DNA of 64,000 nucleotides from Oscheius tipulae (taxonomy: Eukaryota > Nematoda > Chromadorea > Rhabditida > Rhabditidae): contig JASJZH010000004.1 in NCBI GenBank assembly GCA_037178975.1, positions 1,860,001 to 1,924,000 of the forward strand, read 5' to 3'. Shown here in pieces: positions 33,054-44,482 of the stretch. A model generated the notes under the pieces. It did not search any database. It was not told the DNA's origin and worked only from the letters and a program-made list of their open reading frames with translations. Both the position numbers and the translations under genes were made by a program. Numbering within the stretch: the stretch's first letter is position 1; each line of letters starts with the position of its first letter.

Positions 33054-36016
33054 ATGGAGATTAGTCTCGGGGTCGTCTTCAAGGGCTTCAATGCATCGTA
33101 CGTATTTATTTCCTTTTTGTTTCAAGCTCCAACTCTTCAGAAAGTTCGTCCTCTACCTGAGTCTTCTAGTCTTTCTCGTTCTGTTCTCACTCCGTCTGGA
33201 CAGCCGGACCCAAATTAGCTACATCTTCGTCTTCCTGCCCTTGTGGACATGTCATTTGGCGGTTTTTATTGGAGCAATTGTAGGAATCCTGAGCTTCTGC
33301 ATTCGACCGCCTAATAGGTACCTTTTTGATATTTTCGTTGCATTGGAAGATGGCATAAAAAATTCAATGACTTCCTTTACGTGCTTCTTGAAACACACAA
33401 CATTCCTTCGATAGTACAAAAAAATCTATAAAAAAAAACTCTAGAGCAGTAAATATTTCACCGTACACGGTAAAGGAGAGAGACATTAGAATTTTCACTT
33501 ATTGTCTTGATGGTCGAAAACACTGTAAAACGAACATTTCAGGAACGACATAATCGTGAGAAATGACTTTGTGGCCATGATCCTGACAGCTGTCGAACAC
33601 TGCTTCCTGCTAGCCTTCGACAGTCTCGTCTTCTATAAGGTAACATATTTCAGCTTATTCATATATACCTGCTACAAACCCGCTTCGTTAGTTGCATTTT
33701 TTTCTTACTTCGAAAAATACCAATCCTCTCGTTCAGCTCGAATACGACCACAATCCGTCTGACGTCCTCATTTATTGGACAATCGTCTTTACTCCACTCT
33801 TTGCCCTGTCTATCTTCTCTCTGGGAGTGGCAGTTTGGGCCCTGAAACATGAAAAATCTTTGGAGGTGGGGTGACAGAGAGAGTTACAGAGCCATAAAGA
33901 CAAAGAGACTAAGAGACAGAGAACAATCAAAAACTTCCAGTTCGAATTCCTCTACGCCATCAACATCATCCAGTTTTTCTTCGTCTCTTTCAAGCTGGAC
34001 GACCAGATTGACTGGAGCTGGGCCGTGGTCTTCATCCCACTCTGGGTCGTTCTCTCCCTCAGTGCTGTAGGAGTATTGTACGCTCTGGTTCTGTCAATTG
34101 TACTGGCCAGGTCGAGGCATCTAATGCCGTCTCATAGAAGGTACGAGTTGTTACTGCTTTGTGTGCTTCTTGCTATACTGGACTAGAATAGAGAAATCCA
34201 TTTCCTTCTTGAAACTATCATCTCTACTATTTAAAGCGCGATGGTTTCTGTGGCAGACTCTGTTTCTTTGTTTGTCTGTTTGTTTGTTTGTCCGTGGCCA
34301 CGAAACAGAAGCGAGTGGTGTCCGCACAATTGCATGTCAACACTAATACCCAAAAAAGCTGATAAGTCATTTTATGTCAAGAGACAAGGGGGCAAGCCAG
34401 CTGTGTAACTTCTACTAGGGAAGCGGCGCAGCCGCCTGTGATCAATTCTATGCCAAGACGGCTGAAAGGGCTGCCGTCGGCAGCCGGCTGCGAAAAAAAA
34501 TATCGAGCCAAAAAATTTTTAGGATGTTAGTGTTGACAGGCAATTGTGCGGACACCATGACACACAAAAAGACAGAAACCATTGCGCTTTACCAAGCTTT
34601 ACCTTAGTAAAAAATGATGAATTTTTTGCATAAAACTATTCTCAGGGACATGGACAAGAGGTGACAGTGAAAAGTAAGGCGAGAATGGAGCGAGTGATGA
34701 CAACACAAGAATGTCTTGAAAGCTCATAGAAAAATACAACTATTTTCAGACAACATCTTTACTCGGCTGTTCTTCACACGTTCTTGGTAATCCCAGCTCT
34801 GGCCTCCCTGGTCATGCTGACAGGAAAACTCGATGCGCAACATTGGCCGGAGAAGGATCAAGTGGCTAAGATGCCCTTTTCTGTGAGTTCAGTTTTTTGG
34901 GAAACTTTCAAAGGCTTTACCTTCACAGTATAAAGATTCAAACTTCAATCGAACGATTTGTCAGCCTCCCGACTGGAAAAGGTTCTATTTTGCTTCGCAT
35001 TTTGAGAATGGAAAATTGCTATCCTATCTGTTGTGATACAGAAAAACCAAAACTAGTCAAATGTTTCACTTCGAGGCTATAAGATGTCCACCTCCTGGAT
35101 CTGTTTTGAGCCATTAGTATTATTTAAAAGTTTTTTTGTAACTTTGTTTCACTGTTTAGATAAAGAAAAACTCACTTTTTGAAGAGTCGTTAACTTGTCC
35201 ATTGTGATTCAAAACATGTAAGTCTTGAAATGTTTCATTCCCCACATAACAGGACCTACCTCTTGGAAAATACTAACATTTTCTTCAATACAGAAAAAAG
35301 TCGAAAAATTTACAAATTTTCACCTCTGCAATATAATAAGTTCAGTTCTAACAAAATTTTTTCATCCGGATTGACGTTTACAAAAAATATACATAACAAA
35401 AAGATAAGCATCGTTATTTCAGACAATGATGTTCTATCGAACTACCTCTTGAGATTTCCTTGCCCGCCCATTCCCGACGTGGGTATACCAAATCAAAACT
35501 GAACTGTTTCATTCCGATATTAAGAGAACGGGCACTTTTTGAAAACTATTAAACTTTCGATGACCCCCCAAAAATTCTGAAGCAAAAAGTTCATCAATCC
35601 CAGTTTCAGGTGATCTTCTGTCCTCTCGGTCTTTCCCTACTCCTGATGATGGTCATGGCTTTCGGGAACGGCGGCGGCAACATATGGTGGTTCGGCATGA
35701 GACGGCCGTTCTGTACTTTCCTTCTGGATACGTTCCCCTGTCTGGGACAGTACGCCAACGTCAGCTATAAGGTAGATTTTGGTCACTGTCACTGTTACAA
35801 GTTGTAACTTACAACATCTTTTAAGCGGGAAGTCTCAAGTCCATTGAACATGAAATATCGCGCTGTTAATTATATTTCCACTGAAACAAAAAAAAACTTT
35901 TCCAGATCGGGGCGAGTCGAAGTCCTTCTGCCGTCTCTAGCTCCTCGGACTCAGACGAAGCCGACAAGCCACTTCGTCCAATTATGCCCTTTGTTACCAT
36001 TGACTGTCCTGATTAG
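33054..36016 (+). CDS. TMEM185 family multi-pass membrane protein
   Basis: This is the nematode member of the TMEM185A/B (FAM11) family, polytopic membrane proteins of unclear function. Eight exons join: 33054-33097, 33141-33317, 33543-33639, 33737-33865, 33941-34140, 34750-34882, 35610-35771 and 35906-36016. MEISLGVVFKGFNASKF matches the family start (a D-F-N-P-S-K-F type block). It is followed by YLSLLVFLVLFSLRLD, HEKSLEFEFLYAINIIQFFF and SFKLDDQIDWSW. The family hallmark GNGGGNIWWFGMRRPFCTFL lies in exon 7, with QYANVSYK at its end. The C-terminal tail (SPSAVSSSSDSDEADKP, ending TIDCPD) is acidic. Phase agreement at every join supports the model. Intron 5 (34141-34749) hosts a complete MITE. 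Confidence 0.93.
33870..33935. repeat. GAGACA tract in TMEM185 intron 4
   Basis: AGAGAGTTACAGAGCC through AAAGAGACTAAGAGACAGAG fills most of the 75-bp intron. Confidence 0.75.
34316..34557. mobile_element. MITE family copy B (complete, 242 bp, inverted termini)
   Basis: The left end TGGTGTCCGCACAATTGCAT (from 34316) and the reverse complement of the right end (to 34557) agree over about 30 bases, with few differences in GTGTCCGCACAATTG, TGTCAACACTAA. The interior has a G/C palindromic segment (CTGCCGTCGGCAGCCGGCTG). There is no room for a transposase. It is inserted in an intron of the TMEM185 gene. No unambiguous target duplication was seen. Confidence 0.8.
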
Positions 36017-37188
36017 CCCCCTCCCCCCTTTCATTTTCTAGTCAAAAAGATACCAAAAAGTGTTCCTACGTGTAAAAATGTATAGTTATTCTCCGAGTTG
36101 TGATCTCTTTCCTTCCATTCATTGGCTTTATTTTGTTCAGACTATAGATAGTTGGAGAATAGGTTGGAATGTGCAATAAACATCGAGTTTTGCGTATGTT
36201 TTGCGTAAGGGTTTCTGGTTGTTTGTAGTTTTCTGCTGCACTCGATCTGGTTCTTGCCAAAAAGTGAAGAAGGAAATGGAAATAATTGCAAAAGAGTAAA
36301 CTCAACATGTTCAACAGTTGATGAAGATCCTATCGGTAGCAAACAATCAAAGCCGATACATTTGTTAATTGAAACACTTTATAACAGTAGCAAAAATCCT
36401 GTTCATTAAATAATCTCCTTTTCAATGAGCTGCAAAACAACAAAAGTCGTACAGAAGATTTGCTAATGGAGGTGCAACAAAAAGGTTCCGTCCCATCCAA
36501 AACGATCACACAAGACTTGTAAGACTGGAGGAGTTTCTTGAAATGTGTAATATACATATAGTGAGTATGTTTCATGTATGAAAGGGTCTATGTATATTTT
36601 GGTTGTTTATATTTGTGTGCCCTGCGAAGTTTATTTCCTGGATATCAAGTTCCTGTGAAGCACAAAAGAAGAGGGAAAGGAAATAAGGGAACAAATACAT
36701 TAGTGTGGGTGCGAAATTGTATATGCTCTCTTGTAATTGTGTATGCAGAAGTATATGTTCTGAGGATCGCGTTCAGCGCGGAAGTCTCTCTATGTTTTTC
36801 GGTTGAAACATCTTACAATGTTGGCTGATCGAGAAGGCAGCCTGTAATGTTTACTTTTTCAAAAAAGTGCATTCACAGAAGGCTGGGAAACTATAAAAAT
36901 CGTTCTGACCATTTATTTTCACATTGGACATGGTCTCGAACATCTCGAATGAAACGAACTTAAACTCAGAAAATTGCGTGCTTCTATACTTTCTCTGGAA
37001 CACAAGGAATTGGAAAAGAAGCTAGTTTTTACACCTGTTCGCAATCTAAATAAATTCAAGGACACTTCGCGGCAGTACAGTGAAGACCGAACGAAGTCAA
37101 TGGTACGGGACTGCCTTTTCAGCAAGCTATGAAACAACAAATGTCAGCGAAGTTGCGCATAGACAATTTATTTCCATCCAAATAATGT
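36017..37188. other. Intergenic region
   Basis: Convergent gap between TMEM185 and the second collagen. No gene is supported. TGTTTCA/TGAAACA motifs lie near 36368, 36568, 36803 and 37130. Confidence 0.5.
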
Positions 37189-38429
37189 CTAGGCCTTGAG
37201 GAGCTTCTTGGCAGCGTGACGATGTCTCTTCGCGACGACTCTTCTTCTCTTCGAGATCTTGGCCTGAAATCGATCAGTCAAAGAGATAGAGAATCAGAGA
37301 GACAGAGATAGTTTCTGAAACTCACTCTGGGACCATAGCCTCCTCCTCTCGGAGGACAGGGACAGTAAGCAGCATCATTTCCAGGATTTCCTCCAGTTCC
37401 CGACTCTCCTGGTTGTCCGTCTTCACCCGGTGCTCCTGGATTTCCTGCAGGGCCTGGAGGGCCAGCAGGACCGGGAGGTCCCATTCCAGTTCCTCCTCCA
37501 GGCTGACCGGGTTGTCCGGGAGCACCCAAGGGACCTGGAGGACCCATGGGTCCCGGTGTACCTCGTCCTCTCCGACCTGGGGATCCAGGTTGACCGGGCT
37601 GACCGGGCCCACCGGGATGTCCAGGTTGGCCAGCGTCTCCGGCCGGTCCAGGCGGTCCAGGAGGTCCTCGACCACCTCCATAACTCGACTGTCCGGGTTG
37701 ACCATCGGTTCCGGGAGGTCCAGGAGGTCCATTGAGACCTGGAGGACCTGGTGGGCCGGCAGCACACTGAAAATTTATGTTGAAATTATATCAGCCGTTT
37801 TTTGCAACACTAGACAAATTTTCGTTGTTTCACCATCACAATAAGAGCCGAAAAGTGCCTGAAGAATCGATAGAAGCAACATATTTTTGACAAAAAATAC
37901 ATCTTTCTCACTTGGATGCATCCTCCCGGACTGTTAGACATGACTGCGATGCCAGCTGTTCCTATCCTTCCCGGCTCCCCGGGCATTCCATCCTCTCCTC
38001 GGTCTCCTGGCTGTCCAGGGGGTCCCGGTGGTCCGGCAGGGCAACCAGAAGCCCGAGGGCCACAGTTGCATTGGTTCGGAGCTCCATAGGCTGCTCTTTT
38101 TTGCCTAGACAGCAGGAATGGATTTTCAGATCCGGTAGGGCGTCTCATGGAGTTCCATGCTCCGTTGGCGGTGTCCTAAAAGTCTCTCTGTATCTCTTGT
38201 GTCTTGTCTCTCTGTCCTTCTATCTCTCTGTCTCCCTGTCTCTCTATCTCTATGTCTCTCTGTCTCTCTGCCACCGCCTCTTTCAAACCTTGAAATCATC
38301 CATTTCTGCCAAGACCTCGTCGTAGAAGTTATTGATATCGTTGAAGAGGAAGCCGACAACAAAAAGACAACCAACGATGGCGACACCAGAGGCAACAGAA
38401 GCTGCCACTACCAGCGTCTTGGCGGACAT
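37189..38429 (-). CDS. Cuticle collagen with a highly basic C-terminal tail
   Basis: This is a second cuticle collagen. Exons: 38289-38429, 37912-38175, 37326-37766 and 37189-37263. The N-terminus ([20 protein letters not shown], then a hydrophobic run and [13 protein letters not shown]) is the cuticle collagen N-domain. SRQKRAAYG gives the processing site, with [15 protein letters not shown] the first Cys cluster. Two Gly-X-Y blocks are separated by [14 protein letters not shown]. The second contains a Gly-rich SSYGGGRG interruption and ends [19 protein letters not shown] separate last exon adds [20 protein letters not shown] and a few more residues, which is unusually basic for the family. 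The ATG sits directly after TTTTTCTAG, a likely trans-splice or 5'-UTR intron acceptor. The first donor is GTTTGA, a weak site. Confidence 0.95.
38175..38288. repeat. TGTCTC tract filling collagen intron 1
   Basis: The first intron of the second collagen is almost entirely CTCTCTGTCTC-type sequence (GAGACAG on the coding strand), apart from its splice sites. Confidence 0.75.
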
Positions 38430-38487
38430 CTAGAAAAAGAACTTGTATTCAACATCAGCGCTCAGCCTTGAGAAAACGTTTCTAGCA

Positions 38488-38510
38488 CTATATAGCTTCT
38501 GTATGAAACA
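38488..38510 (-). promoter_or_regulatory. TGTTTCA motif with downstream CTATATAG
   Basis: On the minus strand TGTTTCA (38504-38510) precedes CTATATAG (38488-38495). It lies 60-80 bp upstream of the collagen ATG, in the same orientation, so overlap with the collagen leader is possible. Confidence 0.4.
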
Positions 38511-38848
38511 CCAATGTTCACTGGAAAGACAGTGTCTCAAGTCAATTCGGCTTCACCAAAGCAGCGATGTTATCGTTTTTGTTTCGAACACCTCCCTAAT
38601 TTCAATTGAAGGACATGTCTCAGCACTAGTATCTTTCGTGCTCGAAACATAAAATAGATGCAATGAATCAATCATCATGATTCTAGGGGACGAATTTTGG
38701 GTATTGAATTAGAACTTTTTTCATGTGTCAAAACGAAAGTGAAGATCTTGGTAAAAAAAACTGTGGAAAATTCCTGGGTGAAGAAAGACACAGGAGACTA
38801 ACAAAAGATTGCGTCGAGATAGTGCTAACTTTTCCCACTCGTTTCTCC

Positions 38849-38857
38849 CTATTTATA
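38849..38857 (-). promoter_or_regulatory. TATA-like box upstream of the second collagen
   Basis: The minus strand reads GGGTATAAATAGGGAG, almost identical to the transthyretin-gene box. It is 420 bp from the ATG, which fits a spliced leader region since a TTTCTAG acceptor abuts the ATG. Confidence 0.5.
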
Positions 38858-39116
38858 CCCAATTATTCTTTCCTACTTGACCTTACACTCTCCCGTTTTT
38901 GAGTGCCCAAAACCGTAATCGGAATTCACTCTCCCTATTGAGAAACGGACACAAACATTAGCGAGGAACCGGGTCCAATAGAGTACCGAGGGAGAGAGAA
39001 AAGGCACTTTAGGTAGCTAATAATGGGACAATGGTGATGCGCGGAAATGACTTTCAACTTGTCACAATCATTTGGAAGCAGCCATAAAATGAGAAGAATG
39101 GTATGAACTTTGTCAA

Positions 39117-39323
39117 TTGTTTCGTACATACAAGTTGCATTTCGACTACGATGGTTGGAACAAGACCAACAGATGCTTTCATCTGAGAGAGATCTATCCG
39201 GACCAGACGTACTACTTCTACGCGGCCGCTGTGGCCATTCCCGTCTTTCGAAGTTTACTGGTCGAGATTGTCATCCGTCTGGTCAAGAGGTTTCACAGGA
39301 GACGAGATTTGAACAGGCATTAA
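39117..39323 (+). CDS. Possible small membrane protein or exon, unrecognised
   Basis: A frame of 68 codons, MFRTYKLHFDYDGWNKTNRC to RFHRRRDLNRH, contains one amphipathic-hydrophobic segment (YYFYAAAVAIPVFRSLLVEI) and a basic end. Codon choice looks like a real exon (GAC, AAC and CTG ending codons), and it has an in-frame stop. No family was recognised. It could be a terminal exon of a gene whose 5' part was not found. Confidence 0.3.
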   Translation: MFRTYKLHFDYDGWNKTNRCFHLREIYPDQTYYFYAAAVAIPVFRSLLVEIVIRLVKRFHRRRDLNRH

Positions 39324-40980
39324 ATCAAGGAGACAGGAACAATCATTGAAGGATAAATTGACAAAAATTTGATTGTTTCTTTGACTTGCGTGTACTTCAG
39401 ACAAGTTTTTCCTAGCGCAGAATGGTGAAGCAAAACAATTCGATACAATGATATCGGCGATTGAGGACATATTGAAACATTTCACCTTGTTTTGCTGATC
39501 CGAGTTTGAACCCGACCTGGACATCGAAGGTTCTTACTCTGTGTTTTCAAAATGTTTCTACCAGCGTTGAAGAATCAAGAGCGAGTGATTGAAATGTTTC
39601 GCTCATCCTATTGGCCACCAATCTCTAAAAATCCAGGTCTTTCCCCTGGTCTCTTGATTGCTGGGCCCCGAAAAGCCACGTGGGGTTTGGATGTGTAATC
39701 TATAAGCATCCTCTCTCTCCCTTGTCGACACAACACAATTTCCAATGACGTAAAAGATACCGCGACGCACTTTTGCGTACTCTCGTCAAAGACACGAACT
39801 ACGCGGCGTCGGTCGCCTGACCAGCAACGGTTTTACGATCCTTATTCTCTCTATCCGCCATTTTTGGGTGGCTAGTTTTGTTTATCACAGATCTTTCTTG
39901 TATGAAACACAAAAAGTTGAAGCGGAAAAAGTATTTTCAAAGAGACAGTAAATGAAGAAACCGTCCTTTTCCGATGGAGCTTGGGTTCTGGTTTGTAATT
40001 TGGTTGTTTTAGAAAGAAAGGACGAGCGTCACCAAAAGGTATCACTTTGGTTTCAAAAAGTGTATATAGTCCGAGCTTGTATTTTTGATTTCTGCGTAAT
40101 GCGCGATGACACAGCCAGTTTCCATAAAAACGAACTACTTGGTCTAAACCTTCTAAAATTTTTGATAGTGCCGTCCCATACTTGACTTGTTCTGTTTCAA
40201 CAGCTGCTAAAGTTTTAAATCTATCCAAATTATCAATACAGCCAACTCTCGATATAGTATGTACCCGATAGTAGAATTCACCATATAGTAGACAAAAATT
40301 TGGCTTCAATACAGTACAGTTGTTTTCCTCTCGGCTCAGTAGACCAAATAGTAAACTTTTTTTTGCGCAAAACGCGGGTCTACTATATCAAGAGTTGACT
40401 ATATCTTTCAGACATATAAAAAAAAGAGTATATTATTCTTGTTTCAACAATGTACATAATTCGGAGCCTTTGAAGCATTCAATCTTTTTCGTCTGCGTCA
40501 GCTGAAAACAGAACTTTTCTTGTTTCACATTAAGTTCAGAGCCGTTTCAAATTCGATGATACCGTTCGAGATACTACTTCACCACAAGTTTTCTTGTTTT
40601 AGATGTTATTCATAGTGTGGCACCTTTCCCAATTCTTGATCTCGGTTTGGCATCCGTTAGTTCAACAAAAACAAACTTTTCTTGTTTCTAACAATGCTCA
40701 TAGCTCTAACCCTGATGATGTTTCTGATACATGCGGTATTTTTTTGAGCTCCAACAAAAGTTTTCTTCTGAGATTTCAGTTCATGTATTTTTGGCACTTT
40801 GTTTATTTCTCTCACCCTGTACCCAGAAAGCACTGATGCCTTGTGATTAGTACCCGAGATGACACTGACCCCCCTCCCGCTGCAAAAACATGGATAGTGA
40901 ACAAAATTGACTTTTCTGCATTTTTTCCATTCCTTTTAGGGTCAACTAGTCTTTGTTTGGGAGATATTGTAAATTTTGGT
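39324..40980. other. Intergenic region
   Basis: No gene is supported. A 145-codon minus frame at 39872-40309 contains a CIDNLDR string reminiscent of Sac phosphatases but lacks the CX5R signature. TTGTTTCA-type motifs are frequent (for example near 40193, 40442, 40523, 40684). Confidence 0.45.
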
Positions 40981-43773
40981 ATGTTTCAGGTCCGAATCCT
41001 CAGAAAAAGGGACGAGATGCGGACTCTCAGTACGGATGTGCAGTCGGTAGGTCGTTTTTATTAGTTATTTGGTACATAGAAGTTTAGAAATCAGGAAAAT
41101 TGTTTGTCGGACAGTATTTGAACAAAAAATGTTTCACTCTAGGGATGAATGTTGGAAGTATTGGAGAGAGTGATAGCACTTCTTCGGCAAAAAATTTACA
41201 AAATTCTGATGGAAAAAGGCAAAATTAGGGGAACAGGTGTTTCCAAAAATATTTCTGAAGACCTTCTGCAAAAAATCCAGATCATGCCAAAAGGAATACA
41301 ATAACAGTTTTAAGTAAAACATAGAAGATTGTCAACCAAGAAATGGACTATCGAATTCTGTCAGAAATCATTTCGATCAGAGTGTTCATTGAAACAACGA
41401 TTTCCACCTTAGTTTCCAGAACTTTGTTATAATGGAGCCTAAGCTGAAGCGGCTCCGCACAAAAACGAAACTGTCAGAGAACGATCTCTATTTGAGGTTC
41501 TAGTTAAACAAAAAAAGTTATCGAGCCTGGAACTACCAAAATTTTTCCACCATGGCCCTATAAGAATCTCGGGTGAAACAAACACATTTTAAACTATCGG
41601 TCAACCTTCCCTTCTCAGATACTGGACGACTTCGCCATCTCGGACGACAAGCTGAAAGACATCAGTGACGAGATGCGAGCTCACATGGAGACCGGTCTAC
41701 AGCAGATTGGCGGCTCCAGTATACCCATGCTGCCCAGTTTTGTGCCATATCTCCCCGACGGGACAGGTACTTTAGCATATTTTTTCACTCTCCCTTCTTT
41801 AGAAGTAGGAAAATATGTGGCTATTGATCTGTCAGGCAAGAACCTCAGAATAATGCTACTGACACTGCATGGGAAGGTGACAGAGTCACAGGCAGTCAAT
41901 TCAAACTACATTATTCCGAATCTGGTCATGAAAGGGACAGGAGAGCAGGTAGTTTTGAGAAAAATTGAGAGGAAAGTACTTACAGCTCTTCAACTTTATC
42001 GTGAACTGTCTACAAAAGTTTTTGAAAGAGTTTGGACTGGCAGAGTCGAACATAGCCATTGGTGAGTTTAGAGAGACAGAGAGACAGAGATGGTTTTCAG
42101 GATTCGTCTTCTCCTATCCCTGTGAACTGCTCTCAATTCGGTCAGCTCGTCTTCTCTGGTGGACCAAAGGCTTCGATATTGACGACTGCATCCAAAAGGA
42201 CATCGTCGCTTTATTGGAAGAGGCCCTGGAAATGAACATGGTACTTTTTTGTTATCGTTGCTTCAATTCAAGAGTCGCTGATAGGTGTTTTGTTTCAAAA
42301 TCTGATTATAGTCTGTATGCTTTGAACTACACTAATGTTGCTGGTCCTTGAAATGAAAAAAAATAACTTTTTTAGTCGACTAAAGCCCGGATCAAGGCCG
42401 TGATGAACGATACAGTCGGGCAACTGGCAGCCGCAGCCCACAAATATGGTTCGGAATGTACCGTTGGAGTTGTTATCGGTTACGGGTAGGTCATTTTCCT
42501 CAAAAAACCAGCGATTGTCGAAGCTTCTGTTGCCATCAATTAGTTGAGAGTGGCAAAAAGACAGAGGCAGAGAGATGTCCAATTTCAGCTGCAACTCGTC
42601 CTACGTGGAAAAGATCGAAAGGATCACCAAGTTCGATGCCAAGAAGGCCAACTACACTCATCCCACTATGATCGTCGTGACCGAATGGGAAGAGTTCGGG
42701 AAGAAGGGAGAACTGGACTCGATTCTGACCAACTTCGACAAGGAAATTGATGCGGCGTCTGTTCATCAAGGAGGACAAGTGTTGGTTTTTTCTTTCTGTG
42801 TTTCAGTTACTCTTTATAAGTGTAAAGCAAGGATAGCTGTTGGTTGTACGGAAACAATACAAAGCAAATAACTTTGAGGATTCACAATATGTTTCGTCTG
42901 CTACTTGTGTAACGTTCCATAGTTGTGCTCGCAGCGCATTTTTGTTAATCGTTTCATAAAACTACCTCAGTGTGGTATCTCGAACCCTCCAATTTCCAGA
43001 ATCGACAAGCTGACCGGGGCCTACTATCTCGGAGAACTGGTCCGGCGAGTTCTATCCCAATTGGTTCTGGACAGACAACTGTTCGACGGCCAGCCCTGTG
43101 AGAAGCTCGAGGATCCCGACACCTTTCCCACAAAATATATTAGCGAAATTTTAGCGTACTTTCCCTACTTGTTTCGGTCAAAACCAGAGCTTTAGAGAAG
43201 AAGAGGGCAGCTACAAGACCTGTAGGAGGATCTGTGACGAGCTCGAGGTCCCAATGCACGGCTCCGCCGACTACTATATCATCAGGGAAGTCTGCCATGC
43301 TGTCAGCCTCCGGAGTGCGAGTATTGTGGCAGCAGGTGAGATTTTGACTTATTTTTGATTGAGATTTGGGGAAATTTACAGCCATTTCCGCTCTTCTGAA
43401 GCATTTACAACAGTCCAGAGTGAAGATTGGAGTTGGAGGAGCCCTGATCCAGTTCCATCCAACATATCACGCGCTCTTGAGAGACAAGTTGAAAAACTTG
43501 GCTCCTTCAAATGTTACGGTTAGTACAAGGAGACATAGGGACAGAGAGGCCCAGAAACACTGAAACAGGGAGGTAGAGAGACAGCGTGACAGAGAGACAG
43601 ACAAAGAGAGACAGAGACAATTAGACAGAAATACAGAAAATTAGAGACAGAGACATCTATCAGAACAATTTGAAACAACGAAAAATTTACAGTGGGAACT
43701 CGTGCCAGCCGACGAGGGAAGTGCCCGAGGAGCTGCACTGATTGCAGCCGTCGCCGAGAAGCTCAACCTCTAA
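40981..43773 (+). CDS. Diverged hexokinase
   Basis: This hexokinase-family protein would phosphorylate glucose to glucose-6-phosphate if active. Eleven exons join in phase: 40981-41046, 41619-41766, 41803-41948, 41986-42061, 42101-42240, 42376-42485, 42589-42780, 43010-43155, 43196-43335, 43382-43518 and 43693-43773. Recognisable blocks are PMLPSFVPYLPDGTEVGKYV, GFVFSYPCELL and LLWWTKGFDIDDC, followed by AVMNDTVGQLAAAA with the catalytic Asp retained. After these come EWEEFGKKGELD, LTGAYYLGELVRRVL and EGSARGAALIAAVAEKLNL. Nucleotide-binding loops depart from consensus: LSGKN replaces LGGTN, GYGCN replaces GTGTN, and VGGAL replaces VDGTL. Activity may be reduced or altered. The start is ambiguous: ATG at 40981 overlaps TTTCAG, and ATG 41017 would be first if that is a trans-splice acceptor. 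Confidence 0.87.
41558..41580 (-). promoter_or_regulatory. TGTTTCA motif with downstream CTTATAG
   Basis: Minus-strand TGTTTCA (41574-41580), 10-nt spacer, then TTATAG (41558-41563). It lies in hexokinase intron 1, antisense to the gene. Confidence 0.45.
43520..43665. repeat. GAGACA tract in the last hexokinase intron
   Basis: AGGGACAGAGAGGC through GAGAGACAGACAAAGAGAC to AGAGACAGAGACATC occupies most of intron 10. Confidence 0.8.
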
Positions 43774-44482
43774 TGTCCTAATAATTTTTTCCGAATTGTA
43801 GCCTTTCAGATTTTGCTCATCTTCCACTGATTGTAATATGGAAACTCATTGCCATCCTCTCCTCCCGACCAGTACCCTGCCAAATGTCTCCCCAAAAGTA
43901 TAGCCAAAAAGTTTCCTTGTCTAGCCAAGTGTGATTATTGAGATTCTTTCGACCAGAACAAGTCATTTTATTTGGGCTTTTATGTCTCTCCTTCATCTCT
44001 GAATATGTCAAAATAATAAAGTTCTATGCATTTTGTTGTGTTTACTGTTCAGGTTTTCGTTCCATCGAAACCTTATTTACATTTGTTCGCTCCAATTTAG
44101 AAACACAAAAATAACAAGAGAAACCGGTCGTAAACAGCTGAGAAAAAACTCGCGTGGCAACAAAAATGAGTTATGGTTTTCCTTCGGGACGCAATTGCAA
44201 GCCATTTCACGGTATCTTCTAGCATTTTCTCCTTTTTTGTTGTTTCACTACTTAGATATATATGGCACGACCAGTCAAGAGTTGCTCATGTTACTACTCC
44301 TTTTCCATAAAAAACATAGAGAAAACCTCGAGAAAAAGGCCGAAGAAGAGGAAATTCAAGTTGCAATGGAAATACTTCGAGTACGCAAACACGTACCCAA
44401 GCCATTGGGCTTGTTTCTCTCAATTTCTTTGCGCTTTCACTTCCCTTTCTCTTCTCCTGGCCCCTAAAACTCGAAAATCTAG
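43774..44482. other. Intergenic region
   Basis: No gene is seen between hexokinase and the succinyl-CoA ligase. An AATAAAG at 44015 is a plausible 3'-end signal for hexokinase. Confidence 0.5.

Noticed and set aside
39872-40309. 145-codon minus-strand frame with CIDNLDR, resembling a Sac-type phosphatase
   Set aside because: The catalytic CX5R(T/S) pattern is absent, no neighbouring exon adds Sac domain blocks, and the region is AT-rich with several TGTTTCA motifs. The string is most likely chance.
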